Source: Clarkia xantiana subsp. parviflora
Lineage: Eukaryota > Streptophyta > Magnoliopsida > Myrtales > Onagraceae
Direction: 5' to 3'
NCBI GenBank assembly: GCA_036873135.1
Contig: JAPTYO010000059.1
Coordinates: 24,565,066 to 24,629,065, forward strand
Length of the DNA stretch: 64,000 nt
The notes beneath the pieces were generated by a model. It had not been told where the DNA came from, did no database searches, and saw nothing but the letters and a program-made list of their open reading frames with translations. Below are positions 25,282 to 36,616 of the stretch, one piece after another (the stretch's first letter is position 1; every line of letters begins with the position of its first letter). The translations under genes were made by a program, and so were the position numbers.

Positions 25282-25456
25282 TTGGGACCGGCTAAAATGC
25301 AGTCGAGTTTATTTCAACTCGATTTCTCATCTGTTATATCATGAGAGAGAATCAATCAGAATTCAGGAGAAATAAAAAGTGTTTGTTACACATGCATAAT
25401 CTGATGGTTGAGATATCGAGCCGAAGTAAACTCGAGTTTATTTTAGCCGAACCCAA
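25282..25456. mobile_element. MITE with TTATA target duplication
   Basis: Inverted ends TTGGGACCGGCTAAAATGCA and rc of GTTTATTTTAGCCGAACCCA, with further shared GTCGAGTTTA/TAAACTCGAG sequence. Flanked by TTATA at 25277-25281 and 25457-25461. 175 bp, non-coding. Superfamily not assigned. Confidence 0.75.
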
Positions 25457-25510
25457 TTATATTTAAGTAATTTTAGGTGTTCTTGGCAAAAAAAAAAAAG
25501 TAAATTTAGG

Positions 25511-27110
25511 TGTTGAGAGTGGGTCATTCAAGCTTTCTGTTTGGGTTTCTTGTTCTTGGGCTTTTGTTTGTTCAGCCCGAGTTGTCCCGGTTTATATTTG
25601 GTTGGTTTTTCGTTGATTGTGGATCAAGTTCCTTCACTTACCTTTTTTTTAGGGCAGTTTGTAATTTGCTTAGCCATATACATCTTAGTTTTAGGGTTGG
25701 GGGAGATCAGGCCAGATGAAGGAACTCTGATCGAAGAACCCTAAGTCTTCTTTTTCCATTTCTATGCGGCTCTCTATCTTCTAGGGTTTGGGGTTTGAGT
25801 GTTCCATAAAAAACTAACATGGTATCAGAGCATGTATGGATGGTTCTTGTCCTCACTGATTGTGTCTTTCTGTTCGCTGCGATCTTTTCACCATGATTAC
25901 ATCACGTTTTTTAGATATTCTTTCTTTCTCTCCCTTTCTTCTCCCTTGGAAGATCGCAAATCCATTCTGTGACTTGCGATTTTCCAATTATTGCTTTTGA
26001 GCGGCGGTTCGTTCACTGATTCACGATTTTTCGACTATCAATCACCATGCGACGTTCGTTGACGGAGTTTTCTTGACGAAGAACGTTGACAATTCCTATG
26101 ATTCGAAGAAGGCAGATCTGCATGCAACCGAATAAGATGACTCAACCGCCGCGATGAAGATCGACTCCCGACATCCTCTCCACCTTCACTCAAGTAATCA
26201 TCCTAATTCATATACTACCTCGCATACTCTTACAGGTATAGATGACTATCATATGTGGAGTCGCACCTTGCGATTCGCTCTTACTGGTAGAAATAAACAT
26301 GACTTTGTTACTGGGAGTTGTGTTAGAAAAAATATAGCTCTTCTTTGATTGAGTTATGGGATCAGTGTGGTGTTGTTGTTTTCAACTGGATGATGAACTA
26401 TGTATCTAAAGAAATTGGACGAACTATTATGTACACTTGAAAGTGCATTTAGCCTGAGGATTTGAAACGACGTTACTCAAGAACTTACCAGTTCCGCAGA
26501 GAAATTGTTTTGACTAGGCAGGGGCTGGATTCAATTTCAACATTCTTTACAAAACCGAGAGGTTCTTTGGGCCGAGATTGATGTTGTATGTTCATTGCCT
26601 TATATTAATCATGGTCTTTTTGAGAAACATGTTATTCACAAGAAGCATTTAAAACTCTTCCAGATTCTTATGGGACTTAACGATAATTACTCTGGAATAA
26701 GGAGTAATCTTTTGTTGTGGGATTCTCTCCCTAGTGTTAACCAAGCTTACAGTCTTCTCATCCAAGAGGAAAGTCAGAAGAATGTTAGCTCCACCATTTT
26801 TGTTTCAGTTGAGGTTATTGCTGGGAATGCTTTGGGCAATCTTGAGAAGCCTAAAACTAACCAGAATTTGGAGTGCACTTTTAGCCATAAGAAAGGGCAC
26901 TATGTGGAAATGTGATACTCGAAAGAATGCGAGTTTAGGAAGCGGAAGAGGCATGTTAATGATAATTGTTTTAAGCTGAGGGATCGGTTAAAGGTGAAAG
27001 ATGGAGGGAACAAAACCAACATTGCTTCCTCAAAGTACGGTGATGGAGATTTCCTTATACAAGACTCATCTTTAGATGGATACAATGCCTAATTACTTTC
27101 ACTCTCAACA
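25511..27110 (+). mobile_element. Truncated Ty1-copia retrotransposon (5' LTR, PBS, gag remnant)
   Basis: LTR 25511-25819 starts TGTTGAG and ends CTAACA. It is followed at once by TGGTATCAGAGC (25820-25831), the primer-binding site for initiator Met tRNA. From about 26150 a gag-like reading frame is recognisable (DDYHMWSRTLRFAL, FNWMMNYVS) and ends in a CCHC-like remnant near 26870-26910. Several stops and frameshifts break it. No pol region or 3' LTR was found, so the 3' part is deleted. Confidence 0.85.
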
Positions 27111-27325
27111 TCAAGTTTTTTAAACCTTATTAGAATGTGTGAACAGTAATTTTAAAAAAAGCCACGTGTGCAGGACAACACAACACATTTTAATGTGTTG
27201 TGCTGCCATGTCGATGATAGCAATTGAGTTGTGCAGTGCTATTTATGTATTTAGTTGTTAATAGTATGTTAATTTTGTATTTGATTGTTCGAATAGTGCT
27301 ATTTTAGGGGATCCAAAAATTGGAC

Positions 27326-28211
27326 TCGAGTTGTAACCTAAAATAACTCGTATTTCTCGAATAGCCCGACATTCTACCATACATGCATAAATTAGTTATA
27401 CTTCAGGTGGAATTTTGAAAGTGGTTGGAAGTGTAGCTTGGGGTCGCATACTTAGAAAATCCGAGGTAAAATAAACATTGCATGTACTTTGTGCACATTT
27501 GAAACATCCATGGTGTGCTTCACTACGCATATACTTGGTAAAAGGCATGGGAAACCAATCAGATAGATTCTTAGACAACTATATAGGAGGGAATTAATAT
27601 GCCATCACATTGTCACTACTCACTAGACACTCCTTCAAAACAATACCACCTAACCTAACCTAACCTAACCTCCTTCAATAATTGAGTATAATCAAATCTC
27701 CATTACCAAACACAACAGAAACCTTGAACCCATAACCATCTCTTCTCCTCGTTACTCACTCACATTGGAGCACAACAAATGAGTAGTTAACTGCACCATA
27801 ATACAACCAACCATCCACCTTAATGGTAATGGTAATAATGCAGATTTGGCAAATAATGTGATGAAGCAAGATGTTAAACACAAAAGTTAATCATCCCGCA
27901 GTTTCAGTTTCGGTTCAGACTCCATAATATACACACATCAAATCTCTGTCTTCCTCTACATCTAACCATGTTTTAACAAAAACAAAACAAGGCCTCCATA
28001 CTGTCATCATGTAACTGGACTGGAGAGGCAACAACATACAAACAACAATATAGATAATAATAAAGATAAATACAGACATACAGTTTACAAAGTCATAGTT
28101 ATATATTCATTCATTCATGTCTTTTCTTTCCTCACCCATCATCTTAATTTCTTCTTTTCCCCTAACTTACCTTTCTTCTTCATCTTCCTCTAGCCTTTGG
28201 TCCCATGACTT
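27326..28211. other. Intergenic and 3' UTR of Raf-like kinase
   Basis: No gene. It includes a short (CTAAC)n-like run at about 27648-27670 and the 3' side of the minus-strand kinase gene, with A-rich and CTTCTTC-type stretches. Confidence 0.5.
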
Positions 28212-30701
28212 TTAGTCCATAGTCATAGGTTGATTGATACAACACCTGAAACGGGCTTTACGCACAGTTGTCAGGATCACGGTTTCAGCCTCCTCCAGCA
28301 TCCTCACCACCTCTGTAAAAGGAGGCCTCACCTCTGGATTAGGGTCCCAGCATCGGGTCATGATATCACTCAGTATTGGCAAGCAGTCTACAGGGATGGT
28401 CGGCCTCACTCCCCTGTTCACAACTGCAAATGCAGCCTGCACTGCTGTCATGTTCTGAAAGGGCAGCATTCCCGTTATCAGCTCCCAAAGTACAATCCCG
28501 AAGCTATACACATCCACCTTATGTGTATAGGGCCTGTGCTGAATCATCTCCCTACGTGTAAATAAAATCCAATGTTTGAGAGAGAAGATCTTCTCCGTTA
28601 AAATAATCTGTTTTATGAATAGGAAGGATATGCCCATGCAGCAGTAATCACAAACAAAATATTGAATGCATTGCTCAAGTCACGTGGGCGGTGTTGTCAT
28701 AAATGCAAAAATTGTATTTCCGCCCACGTGATTTGTCATGCATCGATTGGTTTGTTCATCATAGGCATTGTGTATCTGCAACTCCAATACTCCCCTGTTA
28801 AGATCACAGGAAGAACCGTTTCATATAGAATGACACCCTTGCTGGGATTCACAAAAATCCATTGCAGTTCAAGTTTTCTCAGAAAAGGAAAAACTAGCAT
28901 GATGCTCATAAAAGGAGAAAGATTAACCAAGGAGCAAACAAGCAATCTCTGTAATGCATATAAGGAACACAAATCAGCTGTAGCTTGCGTATTAGTTACT
29001 GCAATATCTGAGCCAATCATTTTTCTAATCCAATACCCCATTACAGAAAGGAAAAGTTTGTTATGAATTATGATTGTTAATTCAGAAAAAAAAAAATGAC
29101 AGCAGCACATTTCCCGTTTCACTTTTCCAAGTTTGCATAAGGTGGCTCTTTATTAGTAGTGCTCTAATTCTATGACATAGAAAGACGACAAAAGAGAAAC
29201 CGTTTACCGCAAAAGCTCTGTTTCGTAAGGCGACAAGAGAGAAACCGTTTCCCGGAAATCTCTGTTTCGTAAGACGACAAAAGAGAAACAGTTCCCGGAA
29301 AATCTCTGTTTTGTAATATATATATTATAAAACATGTACCTCAACTTTTCAGCAATCAATAGCATGAGGGTGACCACTAATTAATGATAATTATCCAAAC
29401 CCTAGAAACGTATGAACATGCTACAACTATCTCTTCCTTACTGCATGCATGCACCCAGAATCATATCAAGAATCAACGTATACCAAAGGCAGAAAGCATA
29501 ATTCATACAATACAAGGAATGACAATGAAAACCATAACACGCCTTAACTTTTTGGAATTCAATTCAAGGAGGGTTAACACTAACTAATCAGAAAATTATC
29601 AAACCCCTAGAAATGTAAGAACGTGATGTTACAGTTATATCTTCTTACAGCATCCATGTCCAACAAAGACTTATCAGCACCCAAACTCCAAACTCATGCA
29701 ATATGAAAATATTGCAAAGAAGAAAGCATATCTGAGAAACGCAATATATAAGGAATGAAAAGTGTAAATGAAGAATGGTAAAGAAAGCCTTACGGAGCCA
29801 TCCAGCGGTATGTCCCTGTTTCTGGGGTCATTCCTTCAGTCTGCACCTCAATCCGTGCCACACCAAAGTCAGCAATTTTGATGGTTTTATCTGAGTTAAT
29901 CAAAAGGTTATCCGACTTTAAATCCCTGTGAATGAACCCAAGCCCATGAACATAAGCCATTCCCCTAGCAACGTCCAGCGCCTGCTTTACAGCCAGTTTG
30001 AGAGGAACAGATCGGTTTTGCCGTCTTGTCAAGAACTGCCTAACTGATCCCCCTTTTGCATACTCAGTCACAATGCACCACACCATTGGTTTACGGCATG
30101 CACCAATGAACCTCACAATGTTCGGATGCTTCAGTGTGGCAAGCATCATCACTTCTTGCTGGAACTGTTGCTCCATTAACTGTCCCTTCTCCAGGTCATT
30201 TCCAGGCCTCTCCAAGATCTTGATGGCAACTTCTTCTCCATTGTAAGTACCTCTGTAGAGCTTCCCAAAGGCCCCTTGTGCAAAAGGAGCTCCCATGTTA
30301 AGCTTCCTCAAATCAATAGTCCACTCATCAAAGTGCTCAAGGCCCATAGTGGGTGAGGTATTATCCATCAGCGCTTGAGCTAATGCATCATCGCTCAAAG
30401 GATGAGTGACTCTTCCTCGGCGGTTAAAGCTGTGAGCAGTTGAATGATTGTCAGTAGCTCGGCGCTTAAGACCCTGGTGGTTGAGGATGCGAGTATGGGA
30501 TTCATTCGAAGCAACGCTGCTTTGATCCACAGACATAGCTACGGATCCTCCATCCGTACTTGTCTGTAGGCTTCCAAAACTATCCACTGACATGTTGCTG
30601 CCTTCTGTGATCTTATGATAGGACCCTTGAGAGAGGTCAAAATCATTGTATTGTTGATTTAGGTCGATAAACCCCGTAAACTTTTGACCTGTTTCCATCA
30701 T
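28212..30701 (-). CDS. Raf-like MAPKKK (group C), RAF22/RAF28-like
   Basis: Cytosolic Ser/Thr protein kinase of the plant Raf-like MAPKKK group. Two coding exons in transcript order: 30701-29794 and 28551-28212; 415 aa. The N-terminal 130 residues are Ser-rich and without a known domain. The kinase domain follows: GAFGKLYRG loop, VAIKILE lysine, [10 protein letters not shown] catalytic loop, [20 protein letters not shown] activation segment, then [12 protein letters not shown]. The tail ends [10 protein letters not shown]. Two adjacent ATGs open the frame. From memory the closest Arabidopsis proteins are At2g24360 and At4g31170. The coding intron of 1.24 kb holds a palindromic insert and a three-unit repeat. 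Biological role not deducible here. Confidence 0.92.
28673..28736. repeat. Perfect hairpin with CACGTG in Raf intron
   Basis: CAAGTCACGTGGGCGG and CCGCCCACGTGATTTG form a near-perfect stem around a loop of about 30 bp. Each arm has a CACGTG G-box core. Probably a tiny MITE or remnant. Confidence 0.8.
29181..29316. repeat. Three-unit tandem repeat in Raf intron
   Basis: Three imperfect copies, about 45-50 bp each, of a unit containing GACGACAAAAGAGAAACCGT and CTCTGTTTCGTAA. Non-coding. Confidence 0.8.
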
Positions 30702-30767
30702 CTTCTAACTCAGGAGTTGCGCTTAGGTTTCTTTGTTCCTTAAATCGCCAATCTCATAATTCTGGAG

Positions 30768-31445
30768 CTATCAACCAGAAACACCAAAAGGAAAAAAAAA
30801 AAAATTAACAAATTTTATCATAACTGATTCTAGTTCTTTAAGTTATACGGGAAACAAAAAGATATTCCTCCTAACAAGTAAAATAGAGTCGGCGAACATA
30901 AAAAAAAGAACTCCAAAAGAGCAAACCACCAATGATTTCAAGTTTCAACAGATATGGTAATTCCGTAATTGCATGCCTCCAAGAATATAACTGAACACAC
31001 TAAACCTAACAAGACATAGTGGTCCACTGGATCACACTGATCAGTACAAGTAACACGAAAGAAGAGCTTATTATCCTCAAAGTACCAAATCAAGGTCGCA
31101 AAAGAAGTAGCACGGAAGAGAAATTCCGGATAATCAATCGTAAGTGCTAAAAGGAAAGGTTGCTAATTTGATATAACCCTAGCGATAGCGTTTACAGCAG
31201 GATCTTCTAAACCTAAATCTCAACAAAAATAAAAGAAAAATCAGACATTAGGGCCAAAATCGGAAGTTTAGTATCTAAAGCTAGATGGATCATCAGAGCT
31301 GAGATAAGAACTAGGGTTATACCGAAAAAGAAACAGAAAATCGCCGGAATCAGCTGGAATGCAAGGCAGGAATCAGTAAATGGAAAGAAGAAGAAAAGCA
31401 ATTAAGGGGTTGAGTTGACTGAAAGGGAAGGGAAGAAGAGTTTAC
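30768..31445 (-). other. Probable 5' UTR intron of the Raf-like gene
   Basis: On the minus strand a donor CTTCG/GTAAAC at 31445 and an acceptor GATAG/CTCC at 30768 bound a 678-bp stretch just upstream of the start codon. No competing coding sequence. cDNA is needed to confirm it. Confidence 0.5.
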
Positions 31446-32763
31446 CGAAGACCCAGATGAAGAACAGTTTGACTCGGCCAAAAAGAGAGATCGAGGCGAG
31501 GTGAAGTCAAGGCAACGCGGCTTATCTGCAGGGAGACTTAAGTTTCACAGCTGAAGCTCGCTTCTTTCTCTCTCTAGTCTCTCTACATATGATGTATGGA
31601 AAATGAATAAATGAAGGTGAAGTGAATACACGACGGTAAAATGAAGAGAGAGAGAGAGAAGTGCAGATCAGACAAGACGATCTCAATCAAGTACTACAAA
31701 ACAAGTCAAGTTAATTAGTAGAAGGAAAAAAGTAACAGCCCTAGTCTTGCTTGCACTTCCTTCTCTTCCGCATAGCACCAGCACCTTTCCCGTTTTTCCA
31801 TTGTATATATAAAAGTTTCTCTGGTGCACACAACAGTTTCTAATTCAGTTTCTTATTTTCAAAATTTATCATTCGTGACACTAGGTAACTATGATTATAA
31901 ATATTATTATTTTGTCATTATCAAGTTAATAGTGACGTGAGACAGTTCCTACTAGCAGGAACTCTCACATTACTTACTATTCATGTCGGTTTCAAATTTT
32001 TTATTTTATTTTATTCAATTGTAAATAGTGAAGTGTGACAATTCTTAATAATAGGAACTTCCATGTTACTTTTCATTTCGATTCCGACTTTTTAATATTA
32101 TTTTATTTAATTGTTTTATTTATCTCTTTGATTGTATAAAATTATGCTACGTTGAGTCAGATAATAACGCGAGTCGTAATCAGTCATTCTTAATATTAAG
32201 TAAAATAATTGCACGAACCAAAATTACTACTTTTTAAATCGAATCAATTTTCGAATTTTATAATGTTGCACAACCACCAATTCTAAATTTTGAAAAATAG
32301 TATAGAATTTCATATTATTAAATGTGAAATAACTTTACTAAAATTATTCTATTATTTTAATGTATATATATTTCTATATAATTATTTTATTATATTATTA
32401 TTATATTAAAAAAAATTGTTTATTTTATATTGTTATAAAAATAATATTTTTAGGATGATAATAATATATTTGTATTTATATATATTGGAAATCATTACTA
32501 AAACACATGATTAATACATATAGTCAATTTACTAATATGTATCTGATTAATATGCATAATGAATCTTTTACTGACGATGATGAATCAAGATATGCCAATC
32601 GACAAATAACAGATACACGTCGATTATGATGAAATAATATCGATTTAATGAATTATATTAATAACTTCTATTATATCAATAATTATTCATATCAATCTTC
32701 ATGTCCGCCATGCGGAGCCTGTACCTAATAGAAATATTACTATAATCAAGTAACATATAATTA
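31446..32763. other. Promoter side of Raf gene and AT-rich intergenic
   Basis: Contains CT/GA-rich runs at 31560-31670, typical of plant core promoters or 5' UTRs. From 31910 to 32100 an imperfect direct repeat of about 110 bp occurs (AGTTCCTACTAGCAGGAACT and a diverged copy). The rest is AT-rich without genes. Confidence 0.5.
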
Positions 32764-33100
32764 TTGAAAAGAAACGACTATATCCTAAGTAAACTATATT
32801 GTAAATGGCACACATTACAATATGTGATATTATTTAATATACGACATATATCTTCAAATCTTCAATGGGTGACATCTGTCAAAACAATACATCGACCGCA
32901 AGGAGAGAAGCGTCAATTGGTTATGACATGTCAAGAATCGCAGTGCAAGGATGTTGAGCGAACATTCAGAGTGTTGCAAGCTAGCTTTGCTATTTTACGT
33001 AGGCCATCACAATTCTTGAATTCGGAAAAAACTTGGACGACTTAAGAGAGCATGCATTATATTGCATAATATAATTGTTGATGGGGATAAGGGTTACTTT
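32764..33100 (+). pseudogene. PIF/Harbinger transposase remnant
   Basis: The frame reads VKTIHRPQGEKRQL, then QCKDVERTFRVLQASFAILR and RRPSQF. This matches the conserved block of plant PIF/Harbinger transposases (usual form KDVERAFGVLQARFAI). The following codons still resemble the HNMI(I/V)ED end in a shifted frame. Only the C-terminal part of the DDE domain remains, and it stops at the Gypsy-derived sequence. Dead. Confidence 0.8.
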
Positions 33101-33199
33101 GGTACCACTTCTTCAGAGTATATCGGGACCCCTATCGCCGCCTGGTCACGAAAAAGCTTCATAAAGATATCTACAGAAAGCAAGAGAATGTTCAAAAGG

Positions 33200-34115
33200 T
33201 AACTATGGAAAAAATAAAGTTACCCAGCTAATCAGGACCTCGTCCACGCGAAGACGTATCTCCGCCCGAATAAGAGTCTCATATGTGGTATCATTGACGG
33301 AATGCCAAGGCTCGAAGTCTTTTTGAGTGACCGAGACATTAATTTTGCCAATAGTGGAAAATTCTTCCGGAGTCAGACCGTGCAGAGAAGGGGCACCGTC
33401 GCCTCCAATAGAAGGATTGATAGGCCATGAGACGCCCTGACAAAAGAAATAATAATATTTTCAGTTGGAATTGAGGGATTTCAATCTCGTCACCAACTTC
33501 CCAGCCGATCTCCAGGAAAACTGATCATCATCTGAAGGTCATCGACTCTTGAAGCTAACGATTAATTGTGGGTTGCTCACCATTTGAAAGAAGCATCTAA
33601 AAACTTGAATGCTATACTTCCAGTCGTAAACGTCGCACAGACAACAAAAACCCACCCAAAAACGGATGGCGTTGGTAGTAAATTGACAGGGATGCACCCC
33701 GTGATGTTCACAAAGCTCCTCCAATTCGTAACAAAAGGGAAATCGAAGTCCCGCTTCGATCTGACCAACGAATACTGGGACTTCTCCTGGAAGAGGAGTA
33801 AGCTTCGCCAATAGGATCGCCATATCGAGGCCTCTCAGCATCGCTAAGATTGGCCAGCATCACCGCTCTCATAAAAGCGGCGCCTGAAAATTTACTCACC
33901 TTAAGGGGTTTGTGGAAAGAAGGAACGAAAGCAGAAAACCTACCTGAGGGAAGTGAAGAAGCCATCAGAGTTCTAGAAAGTGATTGCAAAAAAGACTCTT
34001 CTCAATCAGGGTCGGAAGGACCAGCAGTGGTGACTCCAACTAAGATTATTTCCTCGGGAAAGCAGGAGTACGGAAAATTTGGGTTGATAAAGAAAGCACT
34101 ATATTGATTCGCCAT
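33200..34115 (-). pseudogene. Antisense reading frame of a Gypsy-type element
   Basis: Minus-strand coding potential lies between 34115 and 33200 in at least three blocks: MANQYSAFF..., then LPGEVPVFVGQIEAGLRFPF with TTNAIRFWVGFCCLCDVYDW, then PINPSIGGDGAPSLHGLTPE with RAEIRLRVDEVLISW. The middle block resembles the gag-like or plant-mobile-domain proteins of plant retroelements (FPFxxxxxxL...QxxxNAIRxLVGF). It runs opposite to the adjacent 3' LTR, as antisense frames do in some Tat/Grande-type Gypsy elements. Internal stops separate the blocks, so they are either introns or decay. Confidence 0.6.
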
Positions 34116-34508
34116 AATGAACAAGAACGGGAGCAAAAGGTAAAAACTACAAGTGAAATAGTAGTATTTATACCGAAGTTTCCACTACCCAAGATATCTT
34201 CATAAGGAAGTTTTCTCGAGGCCATCATTCATTGGTGTAATTACTGACAACATTATCGTTATGCAAATATAACTGTTGTGACTATTGAGCTTCTTAAAGC
34301 CATCCAAAGGTTAGGAGTACAGATCACCGACTCGATTGAAGAGATCTTGATCTCGCCTGAAGATCCAGACTTCGATCCAAGAAATCAATAAAGTCTGAAG
34401 ATTACGAATCAACTAAATATATCGCTTGATAAAGGGAAATATGGGATCAATACTCGACTTAAGACCTCTTCTTCATGAGAAGATGACGACCTAAGTCTCG
34501 GGGGCAAG

Positions 34509-35218
34509 TGTTGGGTTATGATATTTAGGATGGGCTAGTACGTACAAGTCGAAAGCATATAAGTCGAGACTCCCGAAAAAGGTCGACGACTAATCATGCT
34601 CAAAATGTTAAAACCAGGAAAGATGGTCGACACCAAAATTTGGGAAGGTCGACATTCAAGGTCTTCAAAGACCGACGACCAGTCAAACTCCAAACTCTCC
34701 CTCTTAAGGCAAGAGTCGAGTTGACAACCAAGTCTTATTGAAGATACATTCCTCTTTAAGGATAGGACAACTGACAACCTGACTTGCCGCCTTAGAGAAA
34801 ACCATTCCTCTTAAGGAAGGGACAGGTGGCGACCTGCTTCATCTGCCAGAAGGAAACCTTCCTAGTTAAGAAAATGTGAGGTGGCAACCTGCTGACACCG
34901 ACTCAGGAAAGAAACCCTCCAAAGAGGGTAGCCGACATTCAAAGTCGGTAAACTTTCCCTATAAATAGGGGAATACTTTCATTATTTATCTACATTCATA
35001 TACGTGTTAAAGTATTCTCTTATATTCCATTATTGACTTAAGCTTCGGAGTGGAATCAAGGGCCATCCCCACCCATTTTCAGGTCCTCGCTTTTCATAAA
35101 GCAACTAAAGGAAACTAAGTCACCCCAATGTCGACACATATACCTAAAGGAGGTAGCCACATGCGAGATCTCTAAGTCCATTACCAGAAGTTCAAGACAC
35201 GTCATTTTGATCCCAACA
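34509..35218 (+). mobile_element. Gypsy-type LTR (3' LTR orientation)
   Basis: 710 bp with perfect inverted ends TGTTGGG...CCCAACA, preceded by the polypurine-like CTCGGGGGCAAG. A TATA box CTATAAATAGGGG lies at about 34960-34972, and downstream is TTGACTTAAGCTTCGGAGTG, a phrase common in plant Gypsy R/U5 regions. No 5' LTR found; a 5-bp target duplication (GAGGG on the right) has no partner in the window. Confidence 0.8.
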
Positions 35219-36298
35219 GAGGGTATAACTGTCATTAGTAAAATAATTTATTTTTTTAATTAAATAATATTTGCATGTGAGTAGCACGTGAATAACCAAC
35301 GATAAAAATAAACGATAATTAGACGAAAGGTATCTTACGCAACAAAGCAATACATATTGGTGCATTTAACAACACGAAAAAATATATAAGTGCATTTGAC
35401 AACATGACTAAAACATGTGGGCGCAGTTGGCTAATTAAGGAATCAAAAGTCACATATATTCCTTAACTATTTCATGAAACCGATATTTCAAAAACAGGCC
35501 GGAGATTAAACTAATAAGGCGGTCGATTCTCGGTGAAAGCAAATAAATAAGCCCAATTCAGTTTTTTTTTTTTTTTTTTACCTAAGAATCGGCACCGATT
35601 CATCCGATCCAACCCAGCTTTTCACCACTTAAATCGGGTTATATGTACATTCCATTTCCACTATTTACAAGAATTGGACCATTTGTATAACCGGTTCACG
35701 TCCCAACCCGGTCTGGCCACCTGCCCAGTCCGATGATTTTCTACTACATGCTGTATATGGCATATTTCCCTGATATATACGAAAAAAGAAACAAAAACTG
35801 AAGTTCAGGTCACAGTCAGGACTAATTTTAAAGCTAAACATAATAAATTCATAGGGGATATATATATATATTATAAAAAAGGCCTAAAAGAATAAATGGG
35901 CTTCTTCAAGCTGTGAGACCTACCCATTGAAAGTAGAGCCCATTGAAAAGTGAAGGAACCAAGATTTGGGGGTTTCTGTGGGCCTCGTCAGTCGCCACGC
36001 CATCCCGAACGTCGATGACCAGGGAGGGTTTTGCTTTTGCAGGCAGCCACTCTCTATCGGCCGTACGTGTGGCTCTCTCCTCACATTTGCGCTTGAAGTT
36101 GTAGTTCATACGAAGTCTTTTTTAGTCTGCTCTTCTTAGGAGGTAAGCTGGTCTCTGCTTACTGCATAGCAGTCTTCTTGCCTGTTTTTTCAATCATATA
36201 TATGTGCGATTGAATTGTTGCTGGATCGTGTGGATTCTATTTTCGTTTAAAGGAGTGACTGCGTGTGGATTCTACAGAATCTGATTTGAGAGAGGGAG
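35219..36298. other. Intergenic and 5' region of the S17 gene
   Basis: AT-rich to about 35900, with a long T run near 35560. The last 160 bp include a probable 5' UTR intron of the S17 gene, 36143-36277 (AGGAG/GTAAGC donor, TCTACAG acceptor). No other gene recognised. Confidence 0.5.
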
Positions 36299-36543
36299 AT
36301 GAAGAGCGTCGTGGGGATGGTGGTGTCGAACAAGATGCAGAAGTCTGTTGTGGTGGCGGTGGACAGGCTATTCCACCACAAGCTCTATAACAGATACGTC
36401 AAGAGGACATCCAAGTTCATGGCTCATGACGAGCAAAATCAATGCAACATTGGTGACCGAGTTCGATTGGATCCTTCCAGGCCCTTGAGCAAGCGCAAGA
36501 ACTGGGTTGTTGCTGAGATTCTCAAACGTGCCCGTATCTACCA

Positions 36544-36584
<41 letters not shown>

Positions 36585-36616
36585 AAGTCCCCACTGATGA
36601 TGGCGCCAAAGCCTAA
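36299..36616 (+). CDS. Small ribosomal subunit protein bS17, mitochondrial type
   Basis: Primary rRNA-binding protein of bacterial-type small ribosomal subunits. Single coding exon, 105 aa. The core [20 protein letters not shown], then [20 protein letters not shown] and [13 protein letters not shown], are the S17 OB-fold strands. The lack of a long N-terminal extension and the similarity to remembered Arabidopsis At3g18880/At1g49400 point to the mitochondrial ribosome rather than the plastid one; this is inference. The C-terminus carries a run of 11 Ala encoded by a GCT/GCC microsatellite (36547-36582), beyond the conserved fold. The start is set by the MKSVVG motif. Confidence 0.93.

Larger units (their letters stand above)
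24895..27325. mobile_element. Long-TIR element interrupted by a copia insertion
   Basis: Left end (AAAATAGCACTATCTTAAAA, then AACTAAATACA) reappears as reverse complement at 27230-27310 over roughly 80-100 bp. Inside, both sides carry the palindromic AATGTGTTGTGCTGCC motif (25085-25125, 27180-27210). No transposase is left. The body is occupied by a 175-bp MITE and a broken copia element. TIR edges and target duplication are uncertain. Confidence 0.6.

Noticed and set aside
25510..25744. Two short overlapping hydrophobic frames
   Set aside because: They lie inside the copia 5' LTR.
25820..25831. tRNA-Met-like sequence
   Set aside because: It is the primer-binding site (complement of the tRNA 3' end) of a retroelement, not a tRNA gene. 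The same applies to 40290-40301.
27648..27670. Telomere-like repeat
   Set aside because: The unit is CTAAC, not the plant telomere CCCTAAA, and only four units are present.
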